Source: Bacillota bacterium (GTDB lineage Bacteria > Bacillota > Clostridia > Oscillospirales > Acutalibacteraceae). From it: a stretch of 64,000 bases of DNA. Location of the stretch: NCBI GenBank assembly GCA_023416955.1, contig JAEZGM010000002.1:62001-126000 (forward strand), in the 5' to 3' direction. Both the position numbers and the translations under genes were made by a program. The notes beneath the pieces were generated by a model, which was given only the letters and a program-made list of their open reading frames with translations, ran no database searches and had not been told where the DNA came from. This document shows, piece by piece, positions 41,752 through 50,320 of this stretch. Within the stretch, counting starts at the first letter, position 1; the number at the start of each line of letters is the position of its first letter.

Positions 41752-42456
41752 ATGAAGTCCTACACCATTCATCTGATCCGCCACGGTCTTGCTGAAGGAA
41801 ACGCGCTGGGGCAATACATCGGCAGCACCGATTCCCCGCTTGCGCCGCAGGGCATTTCCCGGCTGCGTGAGCTGAAAGCGCGCGGCAGCTACCCGACGGC
41901 ACAGGTGTATTTTACCAGCCCGCTCAAGCGCTGCATTCAAACGCTCGACGTGCTGTACCCCGGGGCGCAGCCGGTTGTGATCAATGATTTTCGCGAATGC
42001 GATTTTGGGGATTGGGAGGGCAAAACCGCGGACGAACTTTCCGGCGACCCCCTGTTTACGAAATGGGTCAACGGAGAGCTGTCGACGCCCCCGAACGGGG
42101 AAAGTGGCGCCACCGCAATGCAGCGGGCCTGTGCCGCGTTTGAAAAGATTGTGGACAGCATGATGCACTCCGGTACGACCAGCGCCGTCATTGTGGCGCA
42201 CGGCGGTACGCTGATGTCGATTCTGTCCGCCTACGGTCTGCCGCGCGCGGATTTTTACGACTGGATGACGGAAAGCGGCTGCGGCTATTCGCTGCGCGTG
42301 ACCCCGGGGCTCTGGATGCGCTCAATGGTGGCGGAAGCTTACGCAACGCTGCCGGGCGGGGAATCCGAGGAGCCGGACGAGCAGAAGCTTGTTATTGACC
42401 TTGCCCGCGAGGCCGCGGAACATGCTTTCGGAAAAAAAGATGAAGAGAAGCCTTGA
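41752..42456 (+). CDS. histidine phosphatase family protein
   Basis: A 234-residue member of the phosphoglycerate-mutase-like superfamily. It carries HLIRHGLAEGN with the catalytic His, FTSPLKRCIQT with the second Arg, FRECDFGDWEGKT, and VIVAHGGTLMSIL with the second His. Members act on many phosphomonoesters, such as alpha-ribazole phosphate or sugar phosphates; no cobalamin genes are nearby to point to CobC. RBS AAGGAG precedes the ATG. It is divergent from the XRE regulator gene. Confidence 0.9.
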   Translation: MKSYTIHLIRHGLAEGNALGQYIGSTDSPLAPQGISRLRELKARGSYPTAQVYFTSPLKRCIQTLDVLYPGAQPVVINDFRECDFGDWEGKTADELSGDPLFTKWVNGELSTPPNGESGATAMQRACAAFEKIVDSMMHSGTTSAVIVAHGGTLMSILSAYGLPRADFYDWMTESGCGYSLRVTPGLWMRSMVAEAYATLPGGESEEPDEQKLVIDLAREAAEHAFGKKDEEKP

Positions 42457-42518
42457 CAAGCGTATATTCATAAAATATAATGAGTATTAATTTAACACGT
42501 TAATTAAATACCATTGAC

Positions 42519-42790
42519 AGGCAATGAAGGGAACAAGACATCAGCGGATATCCTCCAGAGAACCGGCGGTCGGTGCGAGCCGGTGAATCTGCTTATGTGT
42601 ATAGCTCATCCCGGAGCCGCCGTTTCGATGCAGACAATGCCAGAAACGGACGCAGCGGCAGCGTTACAGGCCGGGGCCTTGATTAGAGGCTGACGAGGGT
42701 TTCCGCAAAGCGGAACCGAATTTGGGTGGTACCACGAATGAGTTTGTTCGTCCCAAGAACAGCGTTTGCTGTTCTTGGGACTTTTTTTAT
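42519..42790 (+). promoter_or_regulatory. T-box leader of leuA-leuB
   Basis: A tRNA-sensing leader. A long stem I region (about 42525-42625) is followed by the T-box motif GGGTGGTACCACG at 42724-42736 and an intrinsic terminator. A CTC triplet followed by A at 42605-42607 is a likely leucine specifier, and the UGGT pairing sequence fits a tRNA ending in ACCA, as tRNA-Leu does. Uncharged tRNA-Leu should stabilise the antiterminator and turn on leuAB. Confidence 0.93.
42751..42788 (+). terminator. T-box-controlled terminator
   Basis: TCCCAAGAACAGC pairs perfectly with GCTGTTCTTGGGA around GTTT and is followed by CTTTTTTT. Confidence 0.92.
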
Positions 42791-42818
42791 TTCATTATCA
42801 AGATAGGAGTGTTTGACC

Positions 42819-44588
42819 ATGTACGCAGGCTGCAAAAAGTATATTCCGTTTCAGCCGATTTCCCTTCCCGACCGCCAATGGCCCGACCGTGTGATTGACA
42901 AAGCGCCCGTTTGGTGCAGCGTTGACCTGCGCGACGGAAATCAGGCGCTGATTGACCCGATGAATCTGGAAGAAAAGCTGCTTTTTTTTCAAACGCTGGT
43001 GGACATCGGCTTCAAGGAGATCGAAGTCGGGTTTCCGTCCGCTTCAGAAACGGAGTATGAAATCCTGCGTACCCTGATTGAACGCGGCCTGATCCCGGAC
43101 GACGTGACGATTCAGGTACTCGTGCAGGCGCGCCCGCATCTCATTCAAAAGACGTTTGAAGCGATCCGCGGCGCGAAGAATGTCATTGTGCATTTCTACA
43201 ATTCCACTTCGACTCTGCAGCGAAAAGTGGTTTTTCACACGGATATGCAGGGCGTGATCGATATTGCGGTTGAGGGCGCAAAGCTCATCAAACGCCTGAC
43301 TGATGAGGAAGTGCAGAGGGGCGGCGCGAATATTCGCTATGAATATTCGCCGGAAAGCTTTTCCGGAACGGAAATTGATAACGCGGTGCTGATTTGCGAA
43401 AAAGTAATGGAAGCGCTGCAGCCCACGCCGGAAAAGAAGCTGATTCTCAATCTTCCCAATACGGTGGAGGGCAGTACCCCGAACTGCCACGCCGATCAGA
43501 TTGAGTATTTCTGCCGCCATATCAAAAACCGTGAAAGTGTGATTATCAGCCTGCACCCGCACAATGACCGCGGCACCGCGACCGCAGCGACAGAGCTTGG
43601 GCTGCTGGCGGGCGCCGACCGCGTGGAGGGCACGCTGTTCGGCAACGGGGAACGCACCGGGAACGCGGATATTATGGTAGTAGCTATGAATCTATATTCG
43701 CAGGGTATTGACCCGAAGCTTGATTTTTCCCGAATCCGCGATGTTCGCGACGTGTATGAGCGGTGCACAAAAATGAAAGTGCACGAGCGTCACCCTTACG
43801 CCGGCGACCTTGTGTTTACCGCGTTTTCCGGTTCGCATCAGGATGCGATTAAAAAAGGCGTTGACTATATGGCACAGAGCAAATCGGAGTACTGGGAAGT
43901 TCCCTATCTGCCGATTGACCCGGCGGACGTCGGGCGCGCCTACGAGCCGATTATCCGCATCAACAGCCAGTCGGGCAAGGGCGGCGCGGCGTTTGTCATG
44001 CAGCAGAATTTCGGTTACGAAATGCCCAAGGCAATGCACCCGGAATTCGGAACGGCGGTGAAAAACGCCTGCGACGCGGCGGGCCGCGAGCTGAAGCCAG
44101 AGGAAATCTTTGAGATTTTCCGGAAAGAATACCTCGAAATCAGCACGCCCTACAACCTCAAGCAGTATACACTTCATGAAGAAAACGATATTACCGAAAA
44201 TACGCAGGTGCATTTTGAGGGCGTCCTCCGTTTCCGGCACGAAGACCATCCTGTCAGCGCGTGCGGCAACGGTCCGGTCAGCGCGTTCTTCCGCGCCATT
44301 GCGGGAGTCGGCATCATGGACTTTCAATTTGTTACTTACAGTGAACACGCGATTTCCGCCGGAGCGGACTCCAAGGCGGTCTCTTACATTCATCTGACCG
44401 CGCCGGACGGCAGCGACGTTTTTGGCGTGGGGGTCGACAATAATATCAGTCTGGCGTCCATCAAGGGAATTATCTGTGCCGTGAACCGCGCGCAGGCAAA
44501 GATCGAAAACTACGTCCATGACAAGCAGAATATTCACGGCACTGACGTAAACCGCGCACAGGTAAAACAGGAAAGGGAGAAACTGTAA
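42819..44588 (+). CDS. leuA: 2-isopropylmalate synthase (LeuA type 2)
   Basis: About 589 residues, the long LeuA form. It joins acetyl-CoA and 2-oxoisovalerate in the first committed step of leucine synthesis. The HMGL-like barrel shows CSVDLRDGNQAL, IEVGFPSAS, LHPHNDRGTATAATEL with metal-binding His-Asn-Asp, and GNGERTGNADI. The C-terminal LeuA allosteric domain (about 440-570), with GNGPVSAFFRAI and GADSKAVSYIHL, binds leucine. A TTG at 42813 is too close to AGGAG, so the ATG at 42819 is chosen. It is controlled by the T-box leader. Confidence 0.96.
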   Translation: MYAGCKKYIPFQPISLPDRQWPDRVIDKAPVWCSVDLRDGNQALIDPMNLEEKLLFFQTLVDIGFKEIEVGFPSASETEYEILRTLIERGLIPDDVTIQVLVQARPHLIQKTFEAIRGAKNVIVHFYNSTSTLQRKVVFHTDMQGVIDIAVEGAKLIKRLTDEEVQRGGANIRYEYSPESFSGTEIDNAVLICEKVMEALQPTPEKKLILNLPNTVEGSTPNCHADQIEYFCRHIKNRESVIISLHPHNDRGTATAATELGLLAGADRVEGTLFGNGERTGNADIMVVAMNLYSQGIDPKLDFSRIRDVRDVYERCTKMKVHERHPYAGDLVFTAFSGSHQDAIKKGVDYMAQSKSEYWEVPYLPIDPADVGRAYEPIIRINSQSGKGGAAFVMQQNFGYEMPKAMHPEFGTAVKNACDAAGRELKPEEIFEIFRKEYLEISTPYNLKQYTLHEENDITENTQVHFEGVLRFRHEDHPVSACGNGPVSAFFRAIAGVGIMDFQFVTYSEHAISAGADSKAVSYIHLTAPDGSDVFGVGVDNNISLASIKGIICAVNRAQAKIENYVHDKQNIHGTDVNRAQVKQEREKL

Positions 44589-44589
44589 A

Positions 44590-45663
44590 ATGAAAGAATA
44601 TCATATTGTTCTGCTCAAGGGCGACGGCATCGGGCCGGAAATCGTGACACAGGCGGTAAAGGTTTTGCGGCGTGTTACCAAAAAATTCGGATTTTTCATG
44701 CAGTTCGAAGACGCGCTGCTGGGCGGTTGTGCCATTGACGCTGTCGGGGTCCCGCTCCCGCAGGCAACGATGGAAAGGTGCAAAGCGGCGGATTCTACTC
44801 TGCTCGGCGCGGTCGGCGGCCCAAAGTGGGATTCGCTGCCCGGAAACGGCAGACCGGAAGCCGGTCTGCTCGGAATCCGCAGTGCACTGGGGCTGTTCGC
44901 AAACCTGCGCCCGGCGGTTATTTTTGAGCCGCTGCGCGCCGCCTCCCCGCTAAAGCCTGAAATCATCGGGGAAGCGCTCGACATTATGGTTGTGCGTGAG
45001 CTGACGGGCGGCATCTACTTTGGCGAGCGCGGGAGCAAAACAGTGGACGGGGTGCAGGCCGCCTATGATACAGAGCAGTACTCCGTTCCGGAGGTCGAGC
45101 GAATTGCCCGTGTAGGCTTTGAAATGGCAAAGAAACGCGGCGGCAGGCTGTGCAGTGTGGATAAAGCCAATGTGCTGGAATCCTCCCGTCTGTGGCGCGC
45201 CACGGTTGCCCGCATCGGAAAAGAAGAGTACCCCGAAATTGAGCTGTCCAATATGTATGTGGACAACTGTGCCATGCAGCTGGTGCGCAATCCAAAGCAG
45301 TTTGACGTCATCGTAACCTCCAATATGTTCGGCGATATTCTATCCGACGAAGCCTCCATGATCAGCGGTTCCATCGGAATGCTGGCGTCCGCCAGCCTCG
45401 GCAGCGGCAAGGCCGGGCTATATGAACCAATTCACGGTTCCGCACCCGATATTGCCGGAACGGATACGGCGAACCCGCTCGCCACCATTCTGTCCGCCGC
45501 CATGATGCTCCGCTATTCGCTGAACGAACCGCAGGCGGCGCAGGCGATTGAAACCGCTGTTTCAGAAGTGTTGAAATCCGCCCGTACGCCGGATATCTGG
45601 GCAGAGGGCTTCCGGAAGGTCGGCTGTGAAGAAATAGGCGAGCTGGTCAGCGGACTAATTTAG
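44590..45663 (+). CDS. leuB: 3-isopropylmalate dehydrogenase
   Basis: A 357-residue NAD-dependent decarboxylating dehydrogenase of leucine synthesis. It shows LLKGDGIGPEIV, the substrate-binding VRELTGGIYFGERG, KANVLESSRLWR and the metal-binding Asp in SNMFGDILSDEASMI, then GLYEPIHGSAPDIAG. The start follows the leuA stop by one base. leuC and leuD, needed between these two steps, are not in the window, so the pathway is split over loci. Confidence 0.97.
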   Translation: MKEYHIVLLKGDGIGPEIVTQAVKVLRRVTKKFGFFMQFEDALLGGCAIDAVGVPLPQATMERCKAADSTLLGAVGGPKWDSLPGNGRPEAGLLGIRSALGLFANLRPAVIFEPLRAASPLKPEIIGEALDIMVVRELTGGIYFGERGSKTVDGVQAAYDTEQYSVPEVERIARVGFEMAKKRGGRLCSVDKANVLESSRLWRATVARIGKEEYPEIELSNMYVDNCAMQLVRNPKQFDVIVTSNMFGDILSDEASMISGSIGMLASASLGSGKAGLYEPIHGSAPDIAGTDTANPLATILSAAMMLRYSLNEPQAAQAIETAVSEVLKSARTPDIWAEGFRKVGCEEIGELVSGLI

Positions 45664-45690
45664 TTTTACTCCGGAAGGGAATCTTCATCA

Positions 45691-45731
45691 AAAAAGCACA
45701 CTAGGCCGAATTATGGCCGGGTGTGCTTTTT
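45691..45731 (+). terminator. terminator of leuAB
   Basis: AAAAAGCACAC pairs with GTGTGCTTTTT around an inner GGCC/GGCC stem, between leuB and azlC. Confidence 0.8.
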
Positions 45732-45765
45732 CGGGGAATCCGGATTATTGAAGGAGAAAAGAATA

Positions 45766-46482
45766 TTGGAAAAGGAAACATCAGCCTTTCAGAAAGGGCT
45801 GCGAGACGGATTGCCGATTTGCCTGGGATACATCAGCGTGTCGTTCGCTTTTGGCATGACCGCCACGCAGGGTGGTATGCCGGCATGGGCGGCACTGGTC
45901 ATCTCCATGACAAATATGACGAGTGCGGGGCAGGTTGCGGGCGCCAACCTGATTTTGTCGGGAGGCACATACCTCGAAATTGCGGCGGCTACGCTCGTTA
46001 TCAATATCCGTTATATGCTGATGTCGCTTTCGCTTTCACAGAAAGTGGACAACACCATGACCTCGCTGCAGCGTTGGGTGCTTTCGTTTGGCATCACCGA
46101 TGAAGTATTTGCGGTATCCATGCAGCAGGAGGGCACGGTGACAGCGAAATATCTTTCGGGCCTGATCTTTACCCCTTATATCGGCTGGACATTGGGAACG
46201 CTTCTCGGCGCGACGGCAACGGATCTGCTGCCTGCCAGCGTGCGCACCGCGCTCGGAATAGCGATTTACGGTATGTTTATCGCAATTATTATCCCTCCGG
46301 CGCGAAAGTCCGGCTCCGTTGCCCGGGTGGTTATTATTGCCGCCGCACTGAGCTGTCTGTTTCGCTTCACGCCCGGTTTCAGCCGCGTGTCGGGGGGGTG
46401 GGTCATGATTTTATGCGCGGTAGCGGTCTCGGCTTACGGTGCGCTGCGGTACCCCGTTCAGGAAACGGAGGAACAACGGTGA
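45766..46482 (+). CDS. azlC: branched-chain amino acid exporter, large subunit AzlC
   Basis: About 238 residues with some seven or eight hydrophobic segments. GLRDGLPICLGYISVSFAFGM and MTSAGQVAGANLI are typical of AzlC. AzlC and AzlD together export branched-chain amino acids or analogues. The frame opens upstream inside the leuB terminator; the TTG at 45766 with AAGGAG is the likely start. The stop overlaps the azlD start (TGATG). Placement behind leuAB matches a role in branched-chain amino acid balance. Confidence 0.92.
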   Translation: MEKETSAFQKGLRDGLPICLGYISVSFAFGMTATQGGMPAWAALVISMTNMTSAGQVAGANLILSGGTYLEIAAATLVINIRYMLMSLSLSQKVDNTMTSLQRWVLSFGITDEVFAVSMQQEGTVTAKYLSGLIFTPYIGWTLGTLLGATATDLLPASVRTALGIAIYGMFIAIIIPPARKSGSVARVVIIAAALSCLFRFTPGFSRVSGGWVMILCAVAVSAYGALRYPVQETEEQR

Positions 46483-46808
46483 TGGGTGTGGAGCGTATTT
46501 TGATCAGTACGCTGATTATGGCGGGCGTGACTTACCTGATTCGGATGCTCCCGCTCGGCGTATTCAAGCGGAAAATTACGAACCGGTTCGTCCGGTCGTT
46601 TCTGGCTTATGTACCCTATGCGGTGCTTGCTGCAATGACCTTTCCCGCAATTCTCTATTCTACCGCGAATGTATATTCGGCGGCAGCCGGGCTGTTTGCC
46701 GCGCTGCTGCTCGCTTACTGGGGCAAAGGACTGCTGACGGTGGCAGTCGGTTCGGTTGCCGTAGTTTTCTTCACGGAGCAGGTTATGCGCGTGTTGGGGT
46801 TTATATAG
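46482..46808 (+). CDS. azlD: branched-chain amino acid exporter, small subunit AzlD
   Basis: A 108-residue membrane protein with four hydrophobic segments (ILISTLIMAGVTYLIRMLP, FLAYVPYAVLAAMTFPAILY and others), matching AzlD in size and topology. It partners AzlC. The ATG overlaps the azlC stop by one base, giving translational coupling. The longer frame upstream runs in another phase of azlC and is rejected. Confidence 0.9.
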   Translation: MGVERILISTLIMAGVTYLIRMLPLGVFKRKITNRFVRSFLAYVPYAVLAAMTFPAILYSTANVYSAAAGLFAALLLAYWGKGLLTVAVGSVAVVFFTEQVMRVLGFI

Positions 46809-46814
46809 GAAATA

Positions 46815-46857
46815 ACAAAAGACAGGGATGCTGTTTTGCAGCGTCCCTGTCTTTTGT
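46815..46857. terminator. bidirectional terminator between azlD and the dCMP deaminase gene
   Basis: ACAAAAGACAGGGA pairs perfectly with TCCCTGTCTTTTGT around a 15-base loop with an inner CTG/CAG stem; it lies between convergent genes. Confidence 0.8.
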
Positions 46858-46883
46858 TTGAGGCGGTAAGTATCCGCTTACGT

Positions 46884-47372
46884 TCAATAGCCGAATTTAC
46901 CCGCAAGGGATTCGTCGTTCACGATCCATTCTTCCACATCCACGCCGGTATAGTCCGTTTTTGTGTTGCGTACCACAACGCGTGAAATGCCCGCGTTAAT
47001 GATCAGACGCTTACACATGGAGCAGGAAGAGGCGTTTTCCACATATTCGCCTGTTTTCATGTCGCGTCCGACCAAATACAGGGTGCTGCCGATCATTTCA
47101 TTTCGCGAAGCGCTGATGATGGCATTGGCTTCGGCGTGAACCGAGCGGCAAAGCTCATAGCGTTCCCCGCGCGGAACGCCGAGCGATTCGCGCACACAAA
47201 CACCGGTGTCAAGGCAGTTGCGGCGTCCGCGTGGGGCGCCGCTGTAGCCGGACGATACAATTTCGTCGTGCTGCACAATGATCGCACCGAAATTGCGGCG
47301 CAGGCAGGTTCCACGCTCCGAAACGGTTTCGGCTATATCAAGATAATAGTTTTCTTTGTCTGTACGGTTCAT
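46884..47372 (-). CDS. deoxycytidylate (dCMP) deaminase
   Basis: A 162-residue zinc deaminase making dUMP from dCMP for dTTP synthesis. The zinc and catalytic residues appear in SVHAEANAI (His, Glu) and SSCSMCKRLIINAG (two Cys). GAIIVQHDEIVSSGYSGAPRG is the typical N-terminal part. TGGAGG lies seven bases before the ATG at 47372; a longer frame upstream has no ribosome site. It is a single gene, convergent with azlCD. Confidence 0.92.
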   Translation of the reverse strand: MNRTDKENYYLDIAETVSERGTCLRRNFGAIIVQHDEIVSSGYSGAPRGRRNCLDTGVCVRESLGVPRGERYELCRSVHAEANAIISASRNEMIGSTLYLVGRDMKTGEYVENASSCSMCKRLIINAGISRVVVRNTKTDYTGVDVEEWIVNDESLAGKFGY

Positions 47373-47461
47373 GTCAGGCCTCCATTTGAATATTTCAACT
47401 CTATCATATTGTATTTTCGACAAATAATCAATGGAAATTTTGATGCCTGTGTGATACAATA

Positions 47462-47596
47462 GGCTCAAACTTACAGTTTGAGCCATTGAGAATTTGCTGA
47501 GCACAGCCCCTCCCGCCGCTCCGCGTCGGCGCAAATTCTAAGCCAGAGAGATATAATAAAACCCAAATCGGGTGGGACTGTGTTTTGCCCGTCCCA
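47462..47596. other. cluster of three hairpins upstream of rsmA
   Basis: Three stems lie in series: GGCTCAAAC/GTTTGAGCC (47462-47484), GAATTTGC/GCAAATTC with a GC-rich 33-base interior (47490-47538), and TGGGAC/GTCCCA (47573-47596). None has a T-tract. They fill the divergent space between the dCMP deaminase gene and rsmA; role unknown. Confidence 0.5.
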
Positions 47597-47625
47597 TCAT
47601 TTCTGATAGAAATACGGAGAATTAA

Positions 47626-48480
47626 ATGAATTTATCGGATTTGTCCACAATCAAAAGTGTTCTTGCCCGCCATGGCTTTTCTTTTTCCAAATCGCTGGGG
47701 CAGAATTTTCTGGTGAACCCGGAGGTTTGCCCGCGTATGGCAGAAGAATGCGGCGCGGAGCAGGGCGTTGGAGTGCTGGAAATCGGGCCGGGTATCGGCG
47801 TTCTTACTGCGGAGCTGGCAAAACGGGCGGAAAAAGTGGTTTCGGTCGAGCTTGACCGCAGGCTGCTCCCCGTGCTGAAAGAAACGCTTTCCGAATATTC
47901 CAATGTGAATGTTGTAAACGGAGATGTATTGAAGCTTGACCTGAGCCGCCTGATTCAAGAGGAATTTTCCGGGCTGCGGGTCGTTGTCTGCGCGAATCTT
48001 CCGTATTACATCACCTCGCCGGTGATTATGAAGCTGTTGGAAGAACAGCTGCCGATTGAGGCAATCACCGTTATGGTGCAGCGGGAAGCGGCCGACCGGC
48101 TTTGCGCGGAGCCGGGAACGCGTGCCTGCGGCGCGGTCAGCGCGGCGGTGCAGTATTTCGCGGAGCCTGAAATATTATTTGACGTGATGCGTGAAAGCTT
48201 TATCCCGCAGCCAAACGTGGATTCGGCGGTGATTCAGCTGGCGGTGCGCGGAGAGCCTCCCGTATCCGTTCAAAGTGAAAAAAATTTTTTCGCGTTGGTT
48301 CGGGCGGCGTTCGGACAGCGGAGAAAAACTGTTTTAAATTCGGTTTCCGCCGGTCTTTCGCTGCCAAAGGAGCGGGTTGCCGTTGCGCTTGAGAAGGCGG
48401 AAATTCCGCAGAACGCACGTGCGGAACAGCTGAAAATGCAGCAGCTCGCCGCGCTTGCCAATGAATTGGTTCATGAGTAA
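47626..48480 (+). CDS. rsmA: 16S rRNA (adenine-N6,N6)-dimethyltransferase
   Basis: A 284-residue KsgA/RsmA enzyme that dimethylates two adjacent adenines near the 3' end of 16S rRNA during 30S assembly. It has FSKSLGQNFLVNPEV at the N-terminus, the SAM motif VLEIGPGIGVLTAELAKR, NGDVLKLD, and the catalytic NLPYYITSPV. The C-terminal helical domain is complete. TACGGAGAA precedes the ATG. A small membrane protein gene follows after 12 bases. Confidence 0.96.
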   Translation: MNLSDLSTIKSVLARHGFSFSKSLGQNFLVNPEVCPRMAEECGAEQGVGVLEIGPGIGVLTAELAKRAEKVVSVELDRRLLPVLKETLSEYSNVNVVNGDVLKLDLSRLIQEEFSGLRVVVCANLPYYITSPVIMKLLEEQLPIEAITVMVQREAADRLCAEPGTRACGAVSAAVQYFAEPEILFDVMRESFIPQPNVDSAVIQLAVRGEPPVSVQSEKNFFALVRAAFGQRRKTVLNSVSAGLSLPKERVAVALEKAEIPQNARAEQLKMQQLAALANELVHE

Positions 48481-48492
48481 GGAGGAGTCATT

Positions 48493-48753
48493 ATGACGGA
48501 CGGAAAAATGGCGGTTATCTTTTTTGAAATTGGTCTTGTACTGACGCTGGGCTCCATGGTGCTCGGCCCGTTTGAAATTACGGAATGGGCCATCGCGGCA
48601 GCTGTCGTCGCCTGCTTTGTTGCGCTGGCGGGCCTGTACCTCGCTTTCTGGAGCTGGAACGAACCGGATGAACCGGAGGAGCAGACGGCTGCGGATTCCA
48701 TCCAAAGCGCACAGGCAGACGAAACCGCGGCGCCGGTGAATCATCAAAAGTAG
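48493..48753 (+). CDS. small membrane protein, 86 aa
   Basis: An 86-residue protein with two hydrophobic segments (about residues 7-22 and 31-53) and an acidic C-terminal tail. I do not recognise the family. AAGGAGG lies eight bases before the ATG, 12 bases after rsmA, so it is probably co-transcribed, and a hairpin follows. No function can be assigned. Confidence 0.65.
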   Translation: MTDGKMAVIFFEIGLVLTLGSMVLGPFEITEWAIAAAVVACFVALAGLYLAFWSWNEPDEPEEQTAADSIQSAQADETAAPVNHQK

Positions 48754-48776
48754 TATGTCTGCCGTGAAATGAAAAG

Positions 48777-48795
48777 GCCGCCCGGTTAGGGCGGC
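48777..48795 (+). terminator. hairpin behind the rsmA operon
   Basis: GCCGCCC pairs with GGGCGGC around GGTTA; no T-tract follows. Confidence 0.45.
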
Positions 48796-49063
48796 GAAGA
48801 GGAAAGAAATATGAAAAAGAGAAAATAAGGAGATATATGTAAATCCTCAATAAAAGGAAATAATATTTTGGCTGCCCGCCAGTGGTTCGGTATTCCGTCC
48901 ACCTCACCGGCGCTGCGGCAGTATTTATTTGATATTTATAGTATAATGAATGCATATGGATTTTTAATGAATCTAATTTGAAAATTTTAAGAAGTTAATG
49001 TTACGAAATTAATAACAGACGGAAACCTCCTCTTGAAACATACAAGATTGCAGAGAAATTATT

Positions 49064-49102
49064 AAAAACGGTAACGGGTCAAACGATCCGTTACCGTTTT
49101 TT
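49064..49102 (+). terminator. strong terminator without an identified gene
   Basis: AAAAACGGTAACGG pairs with CCGTTACCGTTTTT around 10 bases and ends in a run of six T. A TATAAT-like box near 48950 lies upstream with no gene between, so a short RNA may be made here. Confidence 0.6.
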
Positions 49103-49113
49103 GTCGTGTCGAT

Positions 49114-49214
49114 TCACATTTCAATTTAAAAACAAAGCCAATCTCCAAACATAAAATCCATAAATCAGAGATTTTGCACTTGTTTCTTAGATGTTTTCTA
49201 AAGTGAACTGACTA
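49114..49214. mobile_element. TAGTCAGTT MITE-like element, 101-bp copy D
   Basis: The right end GTGAACTGACTA and the interior (ATAAAATCCATAAATCAGAG, CTTAGATGTTTTC) match copies E and F. The first 10 or so bases of the left end have diverged. It ends six bases from the stop of the adjacent small gene. Confidence 0.68.
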
Positions 49215-49220
49215 TATTGT

Positions 49221-49406
49221 TTATTCGCTTTTACTGTCCAGAGCATTTCCCTGTTTTCTCAATTCCTCGACAGAGGTTATTTTATTCGCGTGCTGATTCA
49301 GCGCTTCTTTTGCTTCCGGTGAAAGAGAATCAAAATATCCGGCTGCCGATTTATCTCCGTTTTTTCCGCGGCCCCAGCCGCGGTTCCAACCGTCGTAAGT
49401 GTCCAT
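49221..49406 (-). CDS. small hypothetical protein, 61 aa
   Basis: A 61-residue soluble protein beginning MDTYDGWNRGWGRGKNG and containing LSPEAKEALNQHANKITSVE. AGGGGTGAT lies before the ATG, which supports translation. The Trp/Gly/Arg-rich N-terminus and helical C-terminal half resemble small proteins seen in sporulating Clostridia, but I cannot name a family. It sits between MITE copy D and the response regulator. Confidence 0.55.
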   Translation of the reverse strand: MDTYDGWNRGWGRGKNGDKSAAGYFDSLSPEAKEALNQHANKITSVEELRKQGNALDSKSE

Positions 49407-49460
49407 TTTATCACCCCTGCAAATATATTCCGCATAAACAGCGGAAAAATCACAGGCAAA

Positions 49461-50153
49461 TTATGTATGCGACTTATTGTTCGCGTCGGCGATCAAACGG
49501 TATCCCACATTTTTTACGCATAAAATCTGTGTGCCGGAACCGATGCTGTTCAGCTTGCGGCGAAGATAGCTGATGTAGACCTCCAGATTGTTTTCCGCCG
49601 AAGTTTCAAAACCCCACAGCCGGCTGATCAGTTCTTCCTTTCCGATAATATTTTGCCCGTGCAGGAAGAAGTGCCGCATAATCTCCATTTCTTTATTGGA
49701 AAGTCCCACACTTTTGCCTTTCTCCGTCAGCTCATAGGTGCCAAGATTCAGGTACAAATCGGCAAACTGAAGGACGTTGTCAAAGATGAGCTCGCCCTTC
49801 CGGCGCGTAATTGCATTGATACGGGCAACAAGCTCGTCGTCGGCGTACGGAACCTCCAAAACATCGTCCGCACCGCAATCCAGCCCCTTCACCTTATCGC
49901 TTACGCTAAATTTTTGGGAAAGCATCAATACAGGAACGGAAAGCTTTGCCCTGCGGATTTGCCGCAGAATCTCCAGCCCGGATATTTCAGGCATCGACCA
50001 GTCCAGTACGACCGCATCATAAATGCCGCTCTGTGCTTCGTCTGCTCCTGCTTCCGCATTTTCTGCACAGATCACTTCATTACGTTTTTTGCTGAGCAGG
50101 CGGTTTAATTTTGCCCTCAGCTTTGTATCGTTCTCAATAAGCAATATTTTCAT
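49461..50153 (-). CDS. OmpR-family response regulator, atypical receiver
   Basis: A 230-residue protein with a receiver domain (1-118) and a C-terminal winged helix (about 128-225, with NNLEVYISYLRRKLNSIGSG and LCVKNVGYRL). The phosphoacceptor Asp is present (VVLDWSMP) and an acidic pair (IEND), but the conserved Lys of the usual KPF motif is Val (LEVPYADDELVAR). No histidine kinase gene is adjacent, so it is an orphan and may work without normal phosphorylation. It is divergent from the MacAB-type operon 167 bases away and is its likely regulator. Confidence 0.88.
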   Translation of the reverse strand: MKILLIENDTKLRAKLNRLLSKKRNEVICAENAEAGADEAQSGIYDAVVLDWSMPEISGLEILRQIRRAKLSVPVLMLSQKFSVSDKVKGLDCGADDVLEVPYADDELVARINAITRRKGELIFDNVLQFADLYLNLGTYELTEKGKSVGLSNKEMEIMRHFFLHGQNIIGKEELISRLWGFETSAENNLEVYISYLRRKLNSIGSGTQILCVKNVGYRLIADANNKSHT

Positions 50154-50320
50154 GCTGACGTCTCCCTTTTTAATCTGATTTTATTATATCAGCAGTCTTT
50201 TTTTCGTGTGTGACGGTTTGGTGACGATGCGCTTAAATTTATGTGAAACATATTCTTTTTAAGGATTTATTGAGTCAGGGTACGTATAATCAAACTTAGA
50301 AAAAGGAACGGAGGCCAGCC

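Larger units (their letters stand above)
48754..49220. other. intergenic stretch with hairpins and a MITE copy
   Basis: It holds a hairpin behind the small membrane protein gene, a GC-rich self-complementary segment at about 48881-48930, a TATAAT-like box near 48950, a terminator at 49064-49102 and MITE copy D. A five-codon ATG frame near 48811 is too short to support. Confidence 0.45.

Noticed and set aside
48811..48828. Five-codon ATG frame (MKKRK) with a good upstream GAGGAAAG
   Set aside because: Too short to support; it could be a leader peptide but no regulated gene follows directly.
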